Source: Bombardia bombarda
Taxonomy: Eukaryota > Ascomycota > Sordariomycetes > Sordariales > Lasiosphaeriaceae
Direction of reading: 5' to 3'
NCBI GenBank assembly: GCA_030512295.1
Contig: JAULSR010000011.1
Coordinates: forward strand, 620,001-684,000
Length of the DNA stretch: 64,000 nt
The translations under genes and the position numbers were made by a program. The notes under the pieces are model-generated. The model made no database searches. It saw only the letters and a program-made list of their open reading frames with translations, and had not been told where the DNA came from. Below are positions 20,413 to 31,528 of the stretch, one piece after another. The stretch's first letter is position 1, and each line of letters begins with the position of its first letter.

Positions 20413-22763
20413 CCCTGCTTGATGTGATTTTGTCAAGCGCAATATGTATATACGGCCTCAATGGCTGACGTCTGAGCGTCACGACCAGAAGCCCCCTTTG
20501 TCTGTCACTCATACTGGCAAAATAGCTAAGGAAGGTTTGCATATGTCCGCCACAACCCTTAACATAGATCTAGCCCATGGTGTGGTAGAGCTATCGGTCG
20601 CTCGTGAGGCTGATCCGGAGAATCTCAGGGAGAGATCCTCGAAGACCGAGGTTCGTGTTGGACAAGGTTGCATAGAAAATAGGAAGTTGAGCCAAGCCGC
20701 GTGGAAGAAGAAGCGCGAGGTGGCATCAATCCGAGGTCCGATTTGAGGGGAAATGCGAGTGCACATCATTGATGTGATCCCATTGAAGGAACTGGTGACA
20801 TAACATAGCCAAGCACACCTACCTTTACCTTCCCGTTGCGAAATAAGCTCTGCCGGTGCATAGTAAGCTTGTCTCAAAGCTCACTGAATGCATGTCCTGC
20901 ATCACCAAACGTGCGGGGGTGGCTGCTATGAGTTCGCCACCGCATCCCATTGCTAGGCAAACAAACAGGGTTAGATAGCATGCAATCGCCAACTTGGCTT
21001 TTCATCGCTTGATAGCATTTATCGTATCTGGGTCGATCTGGGTTTTGAGGATGCAAGTGAGAAGGAAAGGAAGAGCCCGATTGGGGAGCAGCTTGCCGAT
21101 TGGGGAGCAGCTTGGAAAACGTTGTTCATCGGGTGAAGATTGTTAGTGCACAGGCCATTTGGTCTCCACTAAGAAACCCGGTATTTGCGTCAGGGATGTG
21201 ACGACTGGTGCTTTACGTACCTACACAGTAAGTTCATCGCGCTCATAACCTTAGTTCCACCACTCACAAATTGGTCTTCAAAAGTCACTCTTTGTCAACA
21301 GGAGATCCTACAAAAAGCAAAGAGCTCATATATGCACGTTTTATGAACCAACAAGCCTCCAAGTGGCTTAATCACCATGTCAAAGTCCATTATCGCTACC
21401 AACGACTTCCTTCTCGTGGCCTCGCGAAATTATGTTGCTGTTACATGTAAGTATCACCTCTATCTTAATGCAAAGAGTGATTACATGTATTACTAAACTA
21501 ACTAATAGTATCACAGTATCACACTAAGCTTCAGAGTAACAACTAAGGTCTGGTATAAGTGTGAATGAGGCCTGAATTCAGCATAGTAACCGCTCAACAA
21601 ATGTTCCTTCTCAATTCACAGTTCAACACCTCTGGTGTTATTGATGAGGGTTTGACTCTGTTAAAGCGGTGATTATGGACGAATGAGCAGTCTGACAGCA
21701 ATTCGAACCAAGAATACGCCCTGGCAGGGGAGTATTCAACTGAATTGGTGTTCAAAGTATGGAACATCAGTTCATCGACCCGATTAAATCCAGGACATCG
21801 CTATCTTCGCTGACATACGTTGACCAATTTCCCGTCATCAGGATCAAATCAGCCTTAGCTCCCTTAGGCTACCTGGCCCCCTCGTGCTCGCTCCTGTACT
21901 TTTTTCTGCCGAGCAGTACAGCTTTCTCTCGTTCGACCCCATTGTGAAAACTAGCACTATCGTCGGATCTCTAAATCTCTCTCTGCACCAAACATGCTTG
22001 CTACCCGCCGCGGCCCTGATCGCCCCACAAACTGCAGTCCCTTCCTCTTCCAAATTTTCACCTTTTTCTCTCGGCACCCTTCACCGCTTCCCTGCAAAGC
22101 TTCACTCACATTCGATTGAGAATATCTTGACCTCCTGCTTTGCCTCGTCCAGATATTCGAGATCAGATTTCTCTATGGATTTTGCTTCATATCCCGCGAA
22201 TCTCTCATCGCTCTCGGTCCACGGTTATCTGCATCAAAATTTTCCCACTTCGTGCAAAGATCATATTAGCAGACTTCGGAATCATTCTCCCACTCGTCTC
22301 TCTCTCGTCTGGACAAACACGTTCCTGCCGTCTTCAAAATCGGGGACATTCCACATCCTTAGGAACTTATCGTCATCTTCAGCGTCAGTTTAGCGTCTGA
22401 GTTCAGGAACCATCCTTTCCACCCCTTAGAAGAATCTTTTTCTTTTGAGCATTCGAGAAATACGCTTTCGCATCTTGTCTCGCCTAGTTGTGGCACATAA
22501 GTTATCTTTCCATCTGGTCCAAAGCTTTGCCTATCATCTGACAGATACTTTAGCAGCTACCGTCTCATCTCGACCGGGGTAAAAGTCCATGCCTTATTCA
22601 AGACATTGTCCTTCACGCGGTTTCTGATAATATCACGCCTCACCTCAACCTATCACCTCGCGTCAGGTATTGCCGGGACACAGCCCCACCGACAAGCACA
22701 TTTCTCTTACCATTCCCCAGCAAAGACTTACAACCCGTCATATCAAAAACCTATCAAGCAAGA
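20413..22763. other. Gene-free region with long pyrimidine-rich leader
   Basis: No gene is supported. A 19-bp direct repeat (CCGATTGGGGAGCAGCTTG, two copies around 21078-21115) is present. From about 21880 to 22740 the plus strand is strongly C/T-rich with TCTC, TTTC and CTTC runs. This looks like a long 5' UTR or promoter of the 2EXR gene. The 169-codon frame inside it has composition typical of translated CT-rich DNA. Confidence 0.5.
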
Positions 22764-23839
22764 ATGGCGGCCAACGACAAGGAGAGAAAGGACTATCTGT
22801 CTTTCAGAAAGTTCCCCAATGAGATCAAGTCCATGGTCTTTACTGAGGCGCTGTGCAAGCCCCATATCCACTTCTTCCGCGTCAGACGCGTCAACAACGT
22901 GAACCAGGCCACCTGGTCGATTGATCTGTCCCCTTTCCCACGCAACATCGACAGCTCGGGCTTCCGTCTTTCGGCTAATCTCTCGGCCGTCGACCCCATC
23001 GCCGCCGGCGCCTCCACTCGCGCCGCCACGGAGCCCATGCAGCTCCAGATCCGTGGCCGCACCGCCGCTGCTATCGACGCTGCAACCGACATTGTCTGCG
23101 TCACGTTTGATGGTAACAGTAAACTCCGCCCGGGCTATTGGGCCCTCGGCAGCCAGATCCACAATAGGATCGTGGACCGCCAGGGCGTGAGTGCCAGATT
23201 TGCCGGCATCAAGAAGATTGCTCTGAGCTACAGCAAGCGGGACAAGCACTCTGATATCAGCCAGGCCCCCTTTATATGCACCCACAGGTCCAACTGCTGC
23301 CCCTGGAGGGGCAACTGGAAGGTGTGCCCAGAGGAGCTGGCGGGCTTCATCGACTGCTTGCCTCCCAGCGTTGAGGAGATCTACGTGATCGCGCGCCTGG
23401 GCATTACCAAGGCGGAGAGGGAACAGGTCCAGACCTACAAGGATTGGTTCTTTCGTGGTAGGTACCATTTCTATTCCCCAATCTTTATATGATATGCCCA
23501 CTTCCTGTATACCATTTGCCGACTCTATGAATCTCACATGTCAAGCCCTAACACAATGCCACAGAGCCGGTCGACTCCATTTTTCGCGATGGCATGGTCA
23601 CGTTCTACGACGCCAGGCGCACATACATCGAGATTGACGACGATACCCGGTATCTGGATGATTGTAAGCTGATCGCGTCCCTTTATGAGGAGATTGATTA
23701 CGTTATTGCAAATACCTGGAAGTATCTGCTTGCAGACACGAACCCCTCGCTCACCATGAGCGCCAATCCGCCGCAGTTCACGATGCCGCTTGCGCAACGC
23801 GAGCGGCTCAGGTTTACCCAGCTTCTGGCCGTCGACTAA
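22764..23839 (+). CDS. 2EXR-domain protein (fungal family of unknown role)
   Basis: Exons 22764-23457 and 23565-23839, joined across a 107-nt intron (GTAGGT...CACAG) that restores FFR-E-PVDSIF; 322 aa. The N-terminus (YLSFRKFPNEIKSMVF) is the 2EXR signature, an F-box-like motif of the form FxxFPxEIRxxI. The remainder has alternating beta and helical segments with a Cys pair (CTHRSNCCPW). 2EXR proteins are expanded in filamentous fungi and have no established biochemical function; F-box-like adaptor roles have been suggested from the motif alone. The start leads into the motif within 15 residues. Confidence 0.82.
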
Positions 23840-24458
23840 GATTGGGGGTTTTGGTTGCTTGCGTTGGGCTGGGTCAGCTTAGTCTGGTTTGACTTTGCTA
23901 TATTGCTCGTATTTCCGGTGCCCAATACCTTGGAGGCTTTATGGGGCCTGGTCCTTCTTCTGCAGACTTGGGTCTTTATGCGTTGGCATTTTGGTTTACC
24001 GGTTAGCTGGCATGGATGTTTTATGCTAGCTTGGGTTTGGCCACTGGCTTTGGGCGGGGGGGAGGGGGGTTTGGCTTCTCTTGATCACACATATGCCCAA
24101 GATGGGCGGTCGTTCTGCTTTAGTTTTTCTATTCTCTTTTAGGCGGACTAAAATATTAAATACTTTTAGTTTCTATTTTATTTTATTACGATAAGAATGA
24201 ATACCCCGCGTGTCGTGGGTTGATGAACAGACTGAATCGCCGTAAACCTTGCGGATTTGATCTTGAACTAGAAAAAATAAATCCGATAGCAGGTCGGTCT
24301 TCTATCATTCATATCGTGTTTGAATTCGGATTGTGATCATCACAAAGTATGAGGCCATGTATCCTGAATCAACACTCGAGAAATGAACATACTCTGTTGG
24401 TAGTAATACCCTGCTGAAATCCTCCTCATAGATCTCCTATAAAGCACTGGAGTGGCTA
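23840..24458. other. Gene-free spacer between 2EXR gene and decayed fragments
   Basis: It includes a G-rich patch at 24054-24070 and an AT-rich stretch at about 24140-24330. No coding sequence is supported; the right end is where the DUF7025-type fragment runs into repeated stops. Confidence 0.5.
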
Positions 24459-25882
24459 CTAGGAGTCTATTCCCTTGACAAGTCTTGACTCAAGTTCAAG
24501 AGAACTATGAGGATCAATAAAGTCATAACTACCCCAGTTGGTTGATTTCATACGCTTGGCCTCTCTTGATTTGCGGCATGCCGGACAGCTGTTAGTCCTC
24601 GAAGCTAGGTTCGCTACCGAATCTTCAAGGGCAATTCCAATCTGTGGCCGTTGAGCAATGAAGCTCGAGTCATCTTCATCTTCGTCTTCAGAGCTTGAGT
24701 AGGCGGATTTGTCCTGGTGCCAGTCTTTTTGCTGGCTTTGTTTCTTGTTCTTCTTTTTGCTCTTTTTCCTCTTCGAATCATACACGACGGAATCCCAATA
24801 TGAAGCGGAATCAACGAATATGCGACCAGAGAACTTACATATGAGAAATAAGATTGGAGGCCTACCTCTTCTTGTTTCCTCCGGTCCGCAGACTTGCCTC
24901 TGTATTTCATCATAGCTCCACCGAGAAGGCTGGCCCACTTCTTGCCGATATCCACTAAACGAGTTCGAGTAGCGCCGCCGTCGGTTTGATCAAGAAAGGG
25001 GCATGGAAAAACACGCAATGAGTTAATTTCCATCTCTCCATCAAACGGAAGTATGTACTCAGTATCTGATACACGTCCAATAGTATGACCGTCAAAGTCC
25101 AGATGCCATAATTGAACCTCAACTGGAGTTGCTGCACCTGTGAAAGGACTTGGGCTAACATCGGCGTCGTGAATGACGCGCGCGTGATAGTCTTGCACAG
25201 AGTCGTTATCGCGGACATAAACCGTTGTCCCGAGCTTCAAAAGAAGCCAAAGCATGGAAAAGGTACAAAGCCCAAGTTTGTGTCGGCGTTTCTCCTAATC
25301 AATTCGGTTGCCGTAAGTCTGTCGAAGGAAGTCAAGAAGACGGCCAAGGTGGATGTGGGCTCTCTCGTCGCAGATCATGAGTTCCTCGTTGTGACTGCGT
25401 GTTGGCAAACTTGAAACAGCCCTCGTTTGTAAAAGAGCTCGCGTTGGTGATTGCCGATCACGGATATCTCTATGGTCGGTCATGTACTCCATCAGATCAT
25501 CTAGGTGATGACCGAGCACACTATACGGAGCATCGATGATGATGGGAGGGAATCCGCCGAGTTTCAGGGTCGGGCAGTGCAACACGATGTCCCTGAGTGC
25601 GTTGATGATGAATGGGGACGATATTTCAAGGCTGGTACGTTGCACCGTCATAAAAATATTAGAGTCATGTAGTAGGTCTTCCGAAGCGGGCATTTTCCTG
25701 GTGAACCCGCCGGGGTTAGTTGGTATAGAGGTCAGTAACCGAGTAAAAACGGCAAACACCACTGTCTCTCTGCTTGTGGCGTCCTTGCGGGCCTCTGCAA
25801 GGTCAAAGGGCGTCTCCAACAGCTTCGTAAACATAAGGTTTGCTCCCTTATCAAGAAATTGGACATAATAGGTGACATTTCT
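24459..25882 (-). pseudogene. Truncated, decayed DUF7025-type gene (AAA ATPase family N-terminal part)
   Basis: Read leftward from 25882. An ankyrin-like end (VQFLDKGANL, ETPFDLAEA) is followed by the N-terminal region of fungal AAA ATPases that carry DUF7025: SSPFIINALRDIVLHCP, then LLWLLLKLGTTVYVRD, LWHLDFDGHTIGR, LPFDGEMEI, and GRIFVDSASYW. TAG at 25297-25295 interrupts the otherwise continuous frame. Near 24865-24834 the frame changes; a 32-nt GT...AG stretch lies there but is too short for a normal intron. The sequence ends at SLELESRLVKGIDS with two stop codons. The AAA ATPase core, which should follow, is absent, as is the N-terminal part. These losses at both ends and inside mark it as a relic. 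Confidence 0.72.
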
Positions 25883-25960
25883 TCATTGGTCTGGTTTCGT
25901 GTCGTCGTAATATCAGACTGCAAGTCACTGCCGTCTGATCCACGCCTCGGATTTGAGAGT

Positions 25961-26557
25961 TCTGCTCCTGCGCTCATTTTTTGTGAAGTATCCCTTCGTG
26001 TCTCAACCGTCCTAATCGAAGCCGGCATCCCCTGTATTTCCTTCTTCGACAAACGCCGATACTCGTTCGCCTCAGCCAACAGCCTACCGACCAAGTCGGC
26101 CGGCCTTATCAGCCTTCTCTACTTTCTGCTCACCCAACTCATCAACGTCCTGCCTCCCCAATTCGAGACAGAGCTCGACTTTGACCAAAAACAATTCGCA
26201 AGGCTCGATGGCACAATGGCGAGCATCACGCCCGCACTGGACATGATCCAGGCGCTGCTGACCCAGGCACCTCCCAGTCTGGTGTTCGTCGTGGATGGCA
26301 TCCAAGCATTCGAGAGCCAAGACACTGTGCCCCATTTGAGGAAGCTGGCTCGCATCCTTCGAGAGCAGAGTAAAAAAACGGTGGTCAAAGTGCTCTTCAC
26401 GACGGACGGTATGTCGCGATGGCTGGGGGAGTTGCTGAAGGGCAGGGAGAGGGTGGATGCCTCGCGGATATCCCAAGCTCGTCCCTGGGGGCCATCGCAT
26501 GGATTCGACTCGTTGGACAACCTTTCGGCTTCTTCTTCTTCTCCGTCGCGAGGATGA
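25961..26557 (+). pseudogene. 5'-truncated fragment of a fungal P-loop (NACHT-like) protein
   Basis: An open frame whose upstream extension has no ATG and runs into the opposing fragment. It resembles the second half of a fungal P-loop domain: EAGIPCISFF, LLYFLLTQLINVLPPQFE, a Walker B-like SLVFVVDGIQAF, and KVLFTTDGMSRWLG as sensor segment. The Walker A half is missing. The frame ends at 26557 with Ser-rich sequence. It lies head to head with the decayed DUF7025-type fragment, about 80-100 bp apart, so the two truncated 5' ends face each other. Confidence 0.6.
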
Positions 26558-26595
26558 TTGATATATCCGTGACCGTCGTCCAGCCAGCCTAACAC

Positions 26596-26611
26596 TTTTT
26601 TTTTTTTTTTT
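26596..26611. repeat. T16 homopolymer
   Basis: Sixteen T in a row directly after the P-loop fragment. It may be a poly(A)/T relic or simple slippage tract. Confidence 0.9.
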
Positions 26612-26827
26612 GGCTGGCGCTTGGATCTAAGTAGGCGTTGCCCTACAATGGTCCAGGGCCAGGATTTTTACTTTTATTTTTTTATGATTTACTTAGCCTG
26701 TTTTATCGCGTTGACCTTTCCCACTCCCAGACAGCGTTCACTGGTAGCAATGCATTGCCCTTTTCACACTGCCACGTGCCACTCTTAGTTGAAAGCTCGC
26801 CTTCAGGACGCCGTTGAGTGTCCTTTC

Positions 26828-28922
26828 TCATAGCCCGACGATAGATCGTACTAGTTCCCTGATCGGAGGGATCGAGGTAAATAGGACCGTAATCGTGCCA
26901 AACAGACTCATAGACAGGCTCGACAGTGCCGCAGCACGTGGGTCGCTTTGCAGAAGCAGAGCTGTCGCGATAGCCGACGAGTTGGCGCCCAGGGTGACGC
27001 CTCTTGTCACGTAGTCATCTGCAATTGAAGCAGTTAGCAAGCTATTAATCCGAGGATTGAAGAAAGCAACGCCCTCCTTGACTTGGCCCAGACGTCGTAC
27101 CGCTCGCTCAGACTCACCTTCAGGAATCCTCACCAACGCCAATATCCTCTCCCCCACCAGCGCCCCCATAATCCCACTCATAATCGCCACCGCCGACACC
27201 GTGTTCAGATCCCCACCAAGGTTATCCATCGCTGGCGTCGCCAGTGCAAGCGTCAGGCTCCTAGCCGCAAACGCAAGACTCCGCTCCGCCGAGATACCAA
27301 TCGCACAACACACGATCGGATACCCAAACAGCGACGCGATGGACAAGATTATGTTAGGCACCACGATAGCCGTGAAGTGGCTCTTCAGCTCGCGGCGGTA
27401 CTGATACATGGGAAGCGCCAGGCTGACGATGCTTGCGTCCAGGACCGAGGCGAGCAGGTCGCCTGCGCCGGGCAGGGCGACGCCTGTGTCTGCCTTCTGC
27501 CACAGCTGGAGGTATTTCCTCCCTGTTCGGTACTCGGCCAGAGTGCCGGTGATGTTGGTACCTTTGATTAGCCCGAGGATATAGATGGTTATGACGGTGA
27601 TGAAGGCTGAGACGATGACGGGGTGGAGGTATCGCCGCCAGGTTGGGGGGAGGCGGAGGGCGGCGAAGTAGGATAGCACGGTTACGCATGTTTGTAGTGG
27701 CATTGCGTATCCTTTTGCGTAGTATATCGGAAGGCCGACGAACACGGCCACGGTGGCGTAGATGAGCCAGTCTAGGTTGGCGGTGATAAAGGAGGCCCAT
27801 TGTCGCGATCGCAGCGGCGGGAGGGGGGTTTGTCTGTAGACTAGTTGGCGAAGGGATGTTTCACCTACGCCTGACACGTTGGCAATACTGTCCGCTGAGG
27901 GTTGTAGAATTGGGGTTTGGGATTCGCTGTTGAGGTGTGAGGGGGTATAGAGGCGTGGTGGAGCTTCAATAAAGTCGAGGGCGATAGACGAGCTCTGTTC
28001 CGACGAGGGCGCAACATTGGGCGGCTCGAGATTGTTCGGAGGGCTGTGCGAAATGGGTATCTCTTCTTCTTGGTCGCGATTGTTGGGGTCTCGTAGCTCC
28101 TCAGCACGTTCGGTGCGTGCGCGCTTTGAAGAGCCGGTCAGGATCTGGAGTCCTCGGGTCATGTAGGCTGTGAAAACCATAACGACGATGAAGCCGATTA
28201 CTGAAGCAGAGTTAGGGTTAGCTATTTGTATTCAAGTTATAGTTGCCATTGCTGATCCTCGAGCATAGTAAGCAAGCAAGGATAACGAGCAACGTACTGA
28301 ATACAGCAATAATCTTAGCCACCTCGACGCCCCCGATCGGCGGGCTCAGGGGTAGAAGCACAAAGGTTGGCGTGAAGAGGATGTTGATCCATCGCAGAGA
28401 CCATCCGCCCTGTGAACACAATAACTCTGTCAGCTGGCTACCATCTCAGAATTCCGAATATCATAGTTTGTAAAAAAGTAAAACTGACCGGGACATCAAT
28501 AGCATGAACGAGTTTCCTCGTCCTATTCCCGCCCACGACGAGTTCGCACAGGAGGAGACCGAAAAATAGCAGGATCAAACAAGCTACTGAAGCAGGGAAT
28601 GAGACTTCGATAGACTTGAAGAAGGTGTCGACCCCGAAGCAGCCGAGCAGGATGAACACGATGCCACATGGCACAGACGCCCATGATTGAAATAAACTTG
28701 GAGCGGAGGATTCGACGACCTGTTTGATGATCAACATCAGCAACCAGCAATAGACTCAAATCTCAAAATTCAGCCACGGTATGAATGAACACGGGAAGGA
28801 GGGATAAAAATGACGAATTGTGTTCAAGTTACCAATCTCAGCGCAGCAAAAAGATCTAGTCCAATCGCCAACACCCAATGACTCTGGCCAGCTACCAAGC
28901 CCAGAGGCGTCGATTGAGCCAT
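26828..28922 (-). CDS. LrgA-LrgB fusion membrane protein (PLGG1-like)
   Basis: Four exons: 28922-28833, 28719-28489, 28409-28298 and 28200-26828, giving about 601 aa. Introns of 113, 79 and 97 nt have GT...AG borders and phases that fit. The N-terminal ~200 residues have LrgA-like membrane helices (VPCGIVFILLGCFGVDTFF, ACLILLFFGLLLCELVVG, TPTFVLLPLSPPIGGVEVAK). A hydrophilic linker of roughly 100 residues (EEEIPIS, SSEQSSS) follows. The C-terminal half is LrgB, with about eight helices and the typical SVTLALATPAMDNLGG-like and RGVTLGANSSAIATA stretches. In bacteria LrgA and LrgB modulate murein hydrolases and pyruvate movement; the plant fusion PLGG1 carries glycolate and glycerate. The fungal fusion is probably an organic-acid carrier in an internal membrane, which is inference. 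Confidence 0.88.
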
Positions 28923-29855
28923 GGCGATTGGATAAAGAGGTTAATGATGTATTATCCTCGCAATTGAATCGGTAGCCATGAGGTGACGTGACGTTGAGAA
29001 ATGAGCTAGACCATGGACGCTGGATGGAGTTGAGTTTGCGACGTTCTTTAGTTCTAGTCTAGTGCCTCTGAATTGCCGATCAACTAATGGAGGTGCACTA
29101 AGACCCTTAGCTCAGCAACATCCCGTTATTGGAATAATAAATGGGTCGTTCTTTGCTTGAACAAGAATGTTGAGAGCAATGAACAGGTTTTCTGATGACA
29201 GGGCAGAATATCAATAAGTAGTATCAAATCCCACCACCACTATGCCCAGCCTGTCATACCTGTCATACCAAGTATCGGTCAGTTGAACATTGCATTTGCA
29301 ACTGATCTACCTACTTGCCTATCGCGTACCAGGCCAGATATGAACCTACCTACTTTTACGTAGCTAGGTGCATAATTTGCTCTCTGGCAAATGAAAAGAG
29401 ATAGTAACCGTAGAGAAGCAAAACGTCAAGATCAAGAAAAGAAAAAAAAGAAAAAGCAAGTATCAAAGATTCCGCCGTTCAAATAACGCCCAATCCCTGA
29501 GCCCGCTGCTCCATCGCGGGCAGCCGCGGAAGCGCCAGGCGTCCAACCATGTGCAAGCATGCACGCATATTTTGAGTTGAGAAAAGAAAAGAAAAGGAAA
29601 AAGAAAAGAAAAGCACATCATACATAACCAACACGTCCACGATATCGTGATGGAAAATGGCCATTCGAGGCATATAGCTAGTCGGTCAGTCAGTCCCCCA
29701 AAGAGTCACCCCAAAATCCCACCAAGTTAAACCCCCTTCCCCTTTATCATCAATCCATCCAGACTATGTAGCGCGCGGCGTATCCCCAGATTCAAGAAAA
29801 TATAAAATAAAACGCCTCCGAAAAATGAAAGTGTAAATAAATGTGGCCTGTGCGG
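28923..29855. other. Intergenic region with purine-rich tracts
   Basis: No coding sequence is supported. GAAAA-type purine tracts at 29439-29458 and 29580-29611 would read as U-rich stretches in the 3' UTR of the minus-strand gene ending at 29856. Confidence 0.55.
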
Positions 29856-31528
29856 CTAGCGACCCTGGTTGTTTGATCGGGGCGAGTCCCGATCCCTCTG
29901 TGGCGTGAACGTCGCTTCCAAAACAATCGCAAGCGACTCGAGGCACTCGATCGGGCTGGCCTCGATTGTAGCTCCCACATCGATAAGCTCGTGCCGCATC
30001 GAAGCGACATACCTATCGTGAATGAACGGTTCCATAATATTATTGTTAACCCCGGGGTACAGCGCGCCACTGCCATTCTCGCTGGCAGTGCCGCCAACTT
30101 GGCGCAGGACAGACGTCAGCTGTCTTGAAAAGTCGGCGACGCAGTTGGGGTCGAGCTCGAGGAACTCGAAATATGTGAGACCACCGTTGAGGCCCGAGTC
30201 GATCCAGTCGGATCCGTGGTTCGACAGGACCAGTCCAATGGTGTTGAACAGTCTGCCGTACACCTGAACCAGGTCTTTGGCCAAGGACGCCAGAGACGTC
30301 TGTGAGCTGCGCTGCAAGATGCCCGTGATGTCAGAAAGCTTCTCTATAGCCTTTTGGATCACGTCCTTGAGATGATACAAGTTCCTGCGCAGCATCCACA
30401 TCTCATGAGACGGCGCGTGAGAGTGTGGGATGTCGATCGGGGCTGAGCGAGCCGCTGGATTGGCATCATTGAAAGCGTCGAGTGGGGGAGCGGTGGGAAG
30501 CATCATTTGCTTAGTGTGGAACTCGTTGTAGTCACTTGGGGGTACAGTTAGCTTTTTAATGATACCGTTGAGATGGGGGAATGTTACTTACACTCGCATA
30601 ATGGGAAGAAAATCGGCCATCTTCCTCTCGTATTCATCAAGATCCTCCCATATACTAGGCAGAAATGTATGGGATGCTTTGGGGTTAGGATCTCTGCCAA
30701 TTCTCTGTGCTTCAGCCTGCAGGCTCAAAATCTTGACACGTACTCCCGACAGCCAGCTGTGAAGGCCAGGATCAAGCGGTAGGTCACGAGAAGAGGTGGG
30801 CCAGAGCTTAGCGTATCCAGACACGATCGGGTCCAGCTCAGAGACTTGTCTGGAGAGCCGGCCGCAGAGACCCATCGAAGGCTCCATGATTTCGCAGTTG
30901 GGAAGGGGGAGGTCGCTTAGGACAACCGCAGTATCGTCAAGGATCTCGCGGAGCGAGTGCAGGGTCTTTTGGAGGAATATGGGATCCACATCCCGTGATC
31001 CATCGTCAAAGAGTTCATCAACAGTATCGTCAAAAGAATCATCTGCGAAGCCTTCAGATGGGGGTGGGTCTAGAAACGGGTTCTCGACGACCTGGTCCCT
31101 CATTTCGGCTAGGGAAGATGATGTGCTGGCTCCGGACGAATGATTGTGCCCTGCCTTAGCTTCAACATCTTCCTCCTTCTCACTGAGAGACGCGCCGCCG
31201 TCATCGTTGCATCCAAGCTGTGCGGACTCACTCATCTCGTCATGGTCGTCGGGTTGGGCAGGTACCGGGGCCGAACGGATTGCTAGGACATACTGGGAGT
31301 TGGAGGTGGAGCTATCAAGCTAAAGAAACGTAAGTGTACTGGTCTCGAGAAGCACGGAAATGCGAAGCCATTACTTACAGCAGTTGCGAGAGCCGGACTG
31401 GGAGGGGCTCGCTCATAAGGAGCAACAGACGAAGCCTCGTCATCTGAGCTTGGAAGAGAGATGACAGACATGTTGTCGTCACCTACATCCTCCCAGTCAG
31501 AGGAGATGCTGCCTTGTCGGGGCGCCAT
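29856..31528 (-). CDS. Hypothetical protein, probably conserved in filamentous fungi
   Basis: Exons 31528-31379, 31319-30592 and 30534-29856 give about 518 aa. Introns of 59 and 57 nt have GTAAGT donors and fitting phases. The start MAPRQGSISSDWEDVGDDN was preferred over upstream non-ATG codons. The first ~150 residues are acidic and Ser-rich (SLPSSDDEASS, DDSFDDTVDELFDD), likely disordered. The rest is predicted helical (FLQKTLHSLREILDD, LHSWLSGVRVKILSLQAEAQR, MWMLRRNLYHLKDVIQKAIEKL), ending with basic sequence. SDWEDV and DD-rich motifs occur in autophagy and trafficking proteins but I cannot assign a family. Confidence 0.75.

Noticed and set aside
21884..22393. 169-codon frame in the CT-rich leader of the 2EXR gene
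   Set aside because: Non-ATG start and a Ser/Leu/Phe/Pro composition explained by CT-rich DNA.
24834..24865. A 32-nt GT...AG stretch that would repair the frame of the DUF7025-type fragment
   Set aside because: Too short for a functional intron in Pezizomycotina (usual minimum about 45 nt). The gene also has a stop and is truncated at both ends, so a frameshift is the simpler reading.
26084..26595. Minus-strand frames of 138 and 158 codons opposite the P-loop fragment
   Set aside because: They are shadows of the plus-strand coding fragment; the plus-strand translation matches a family and these do not.
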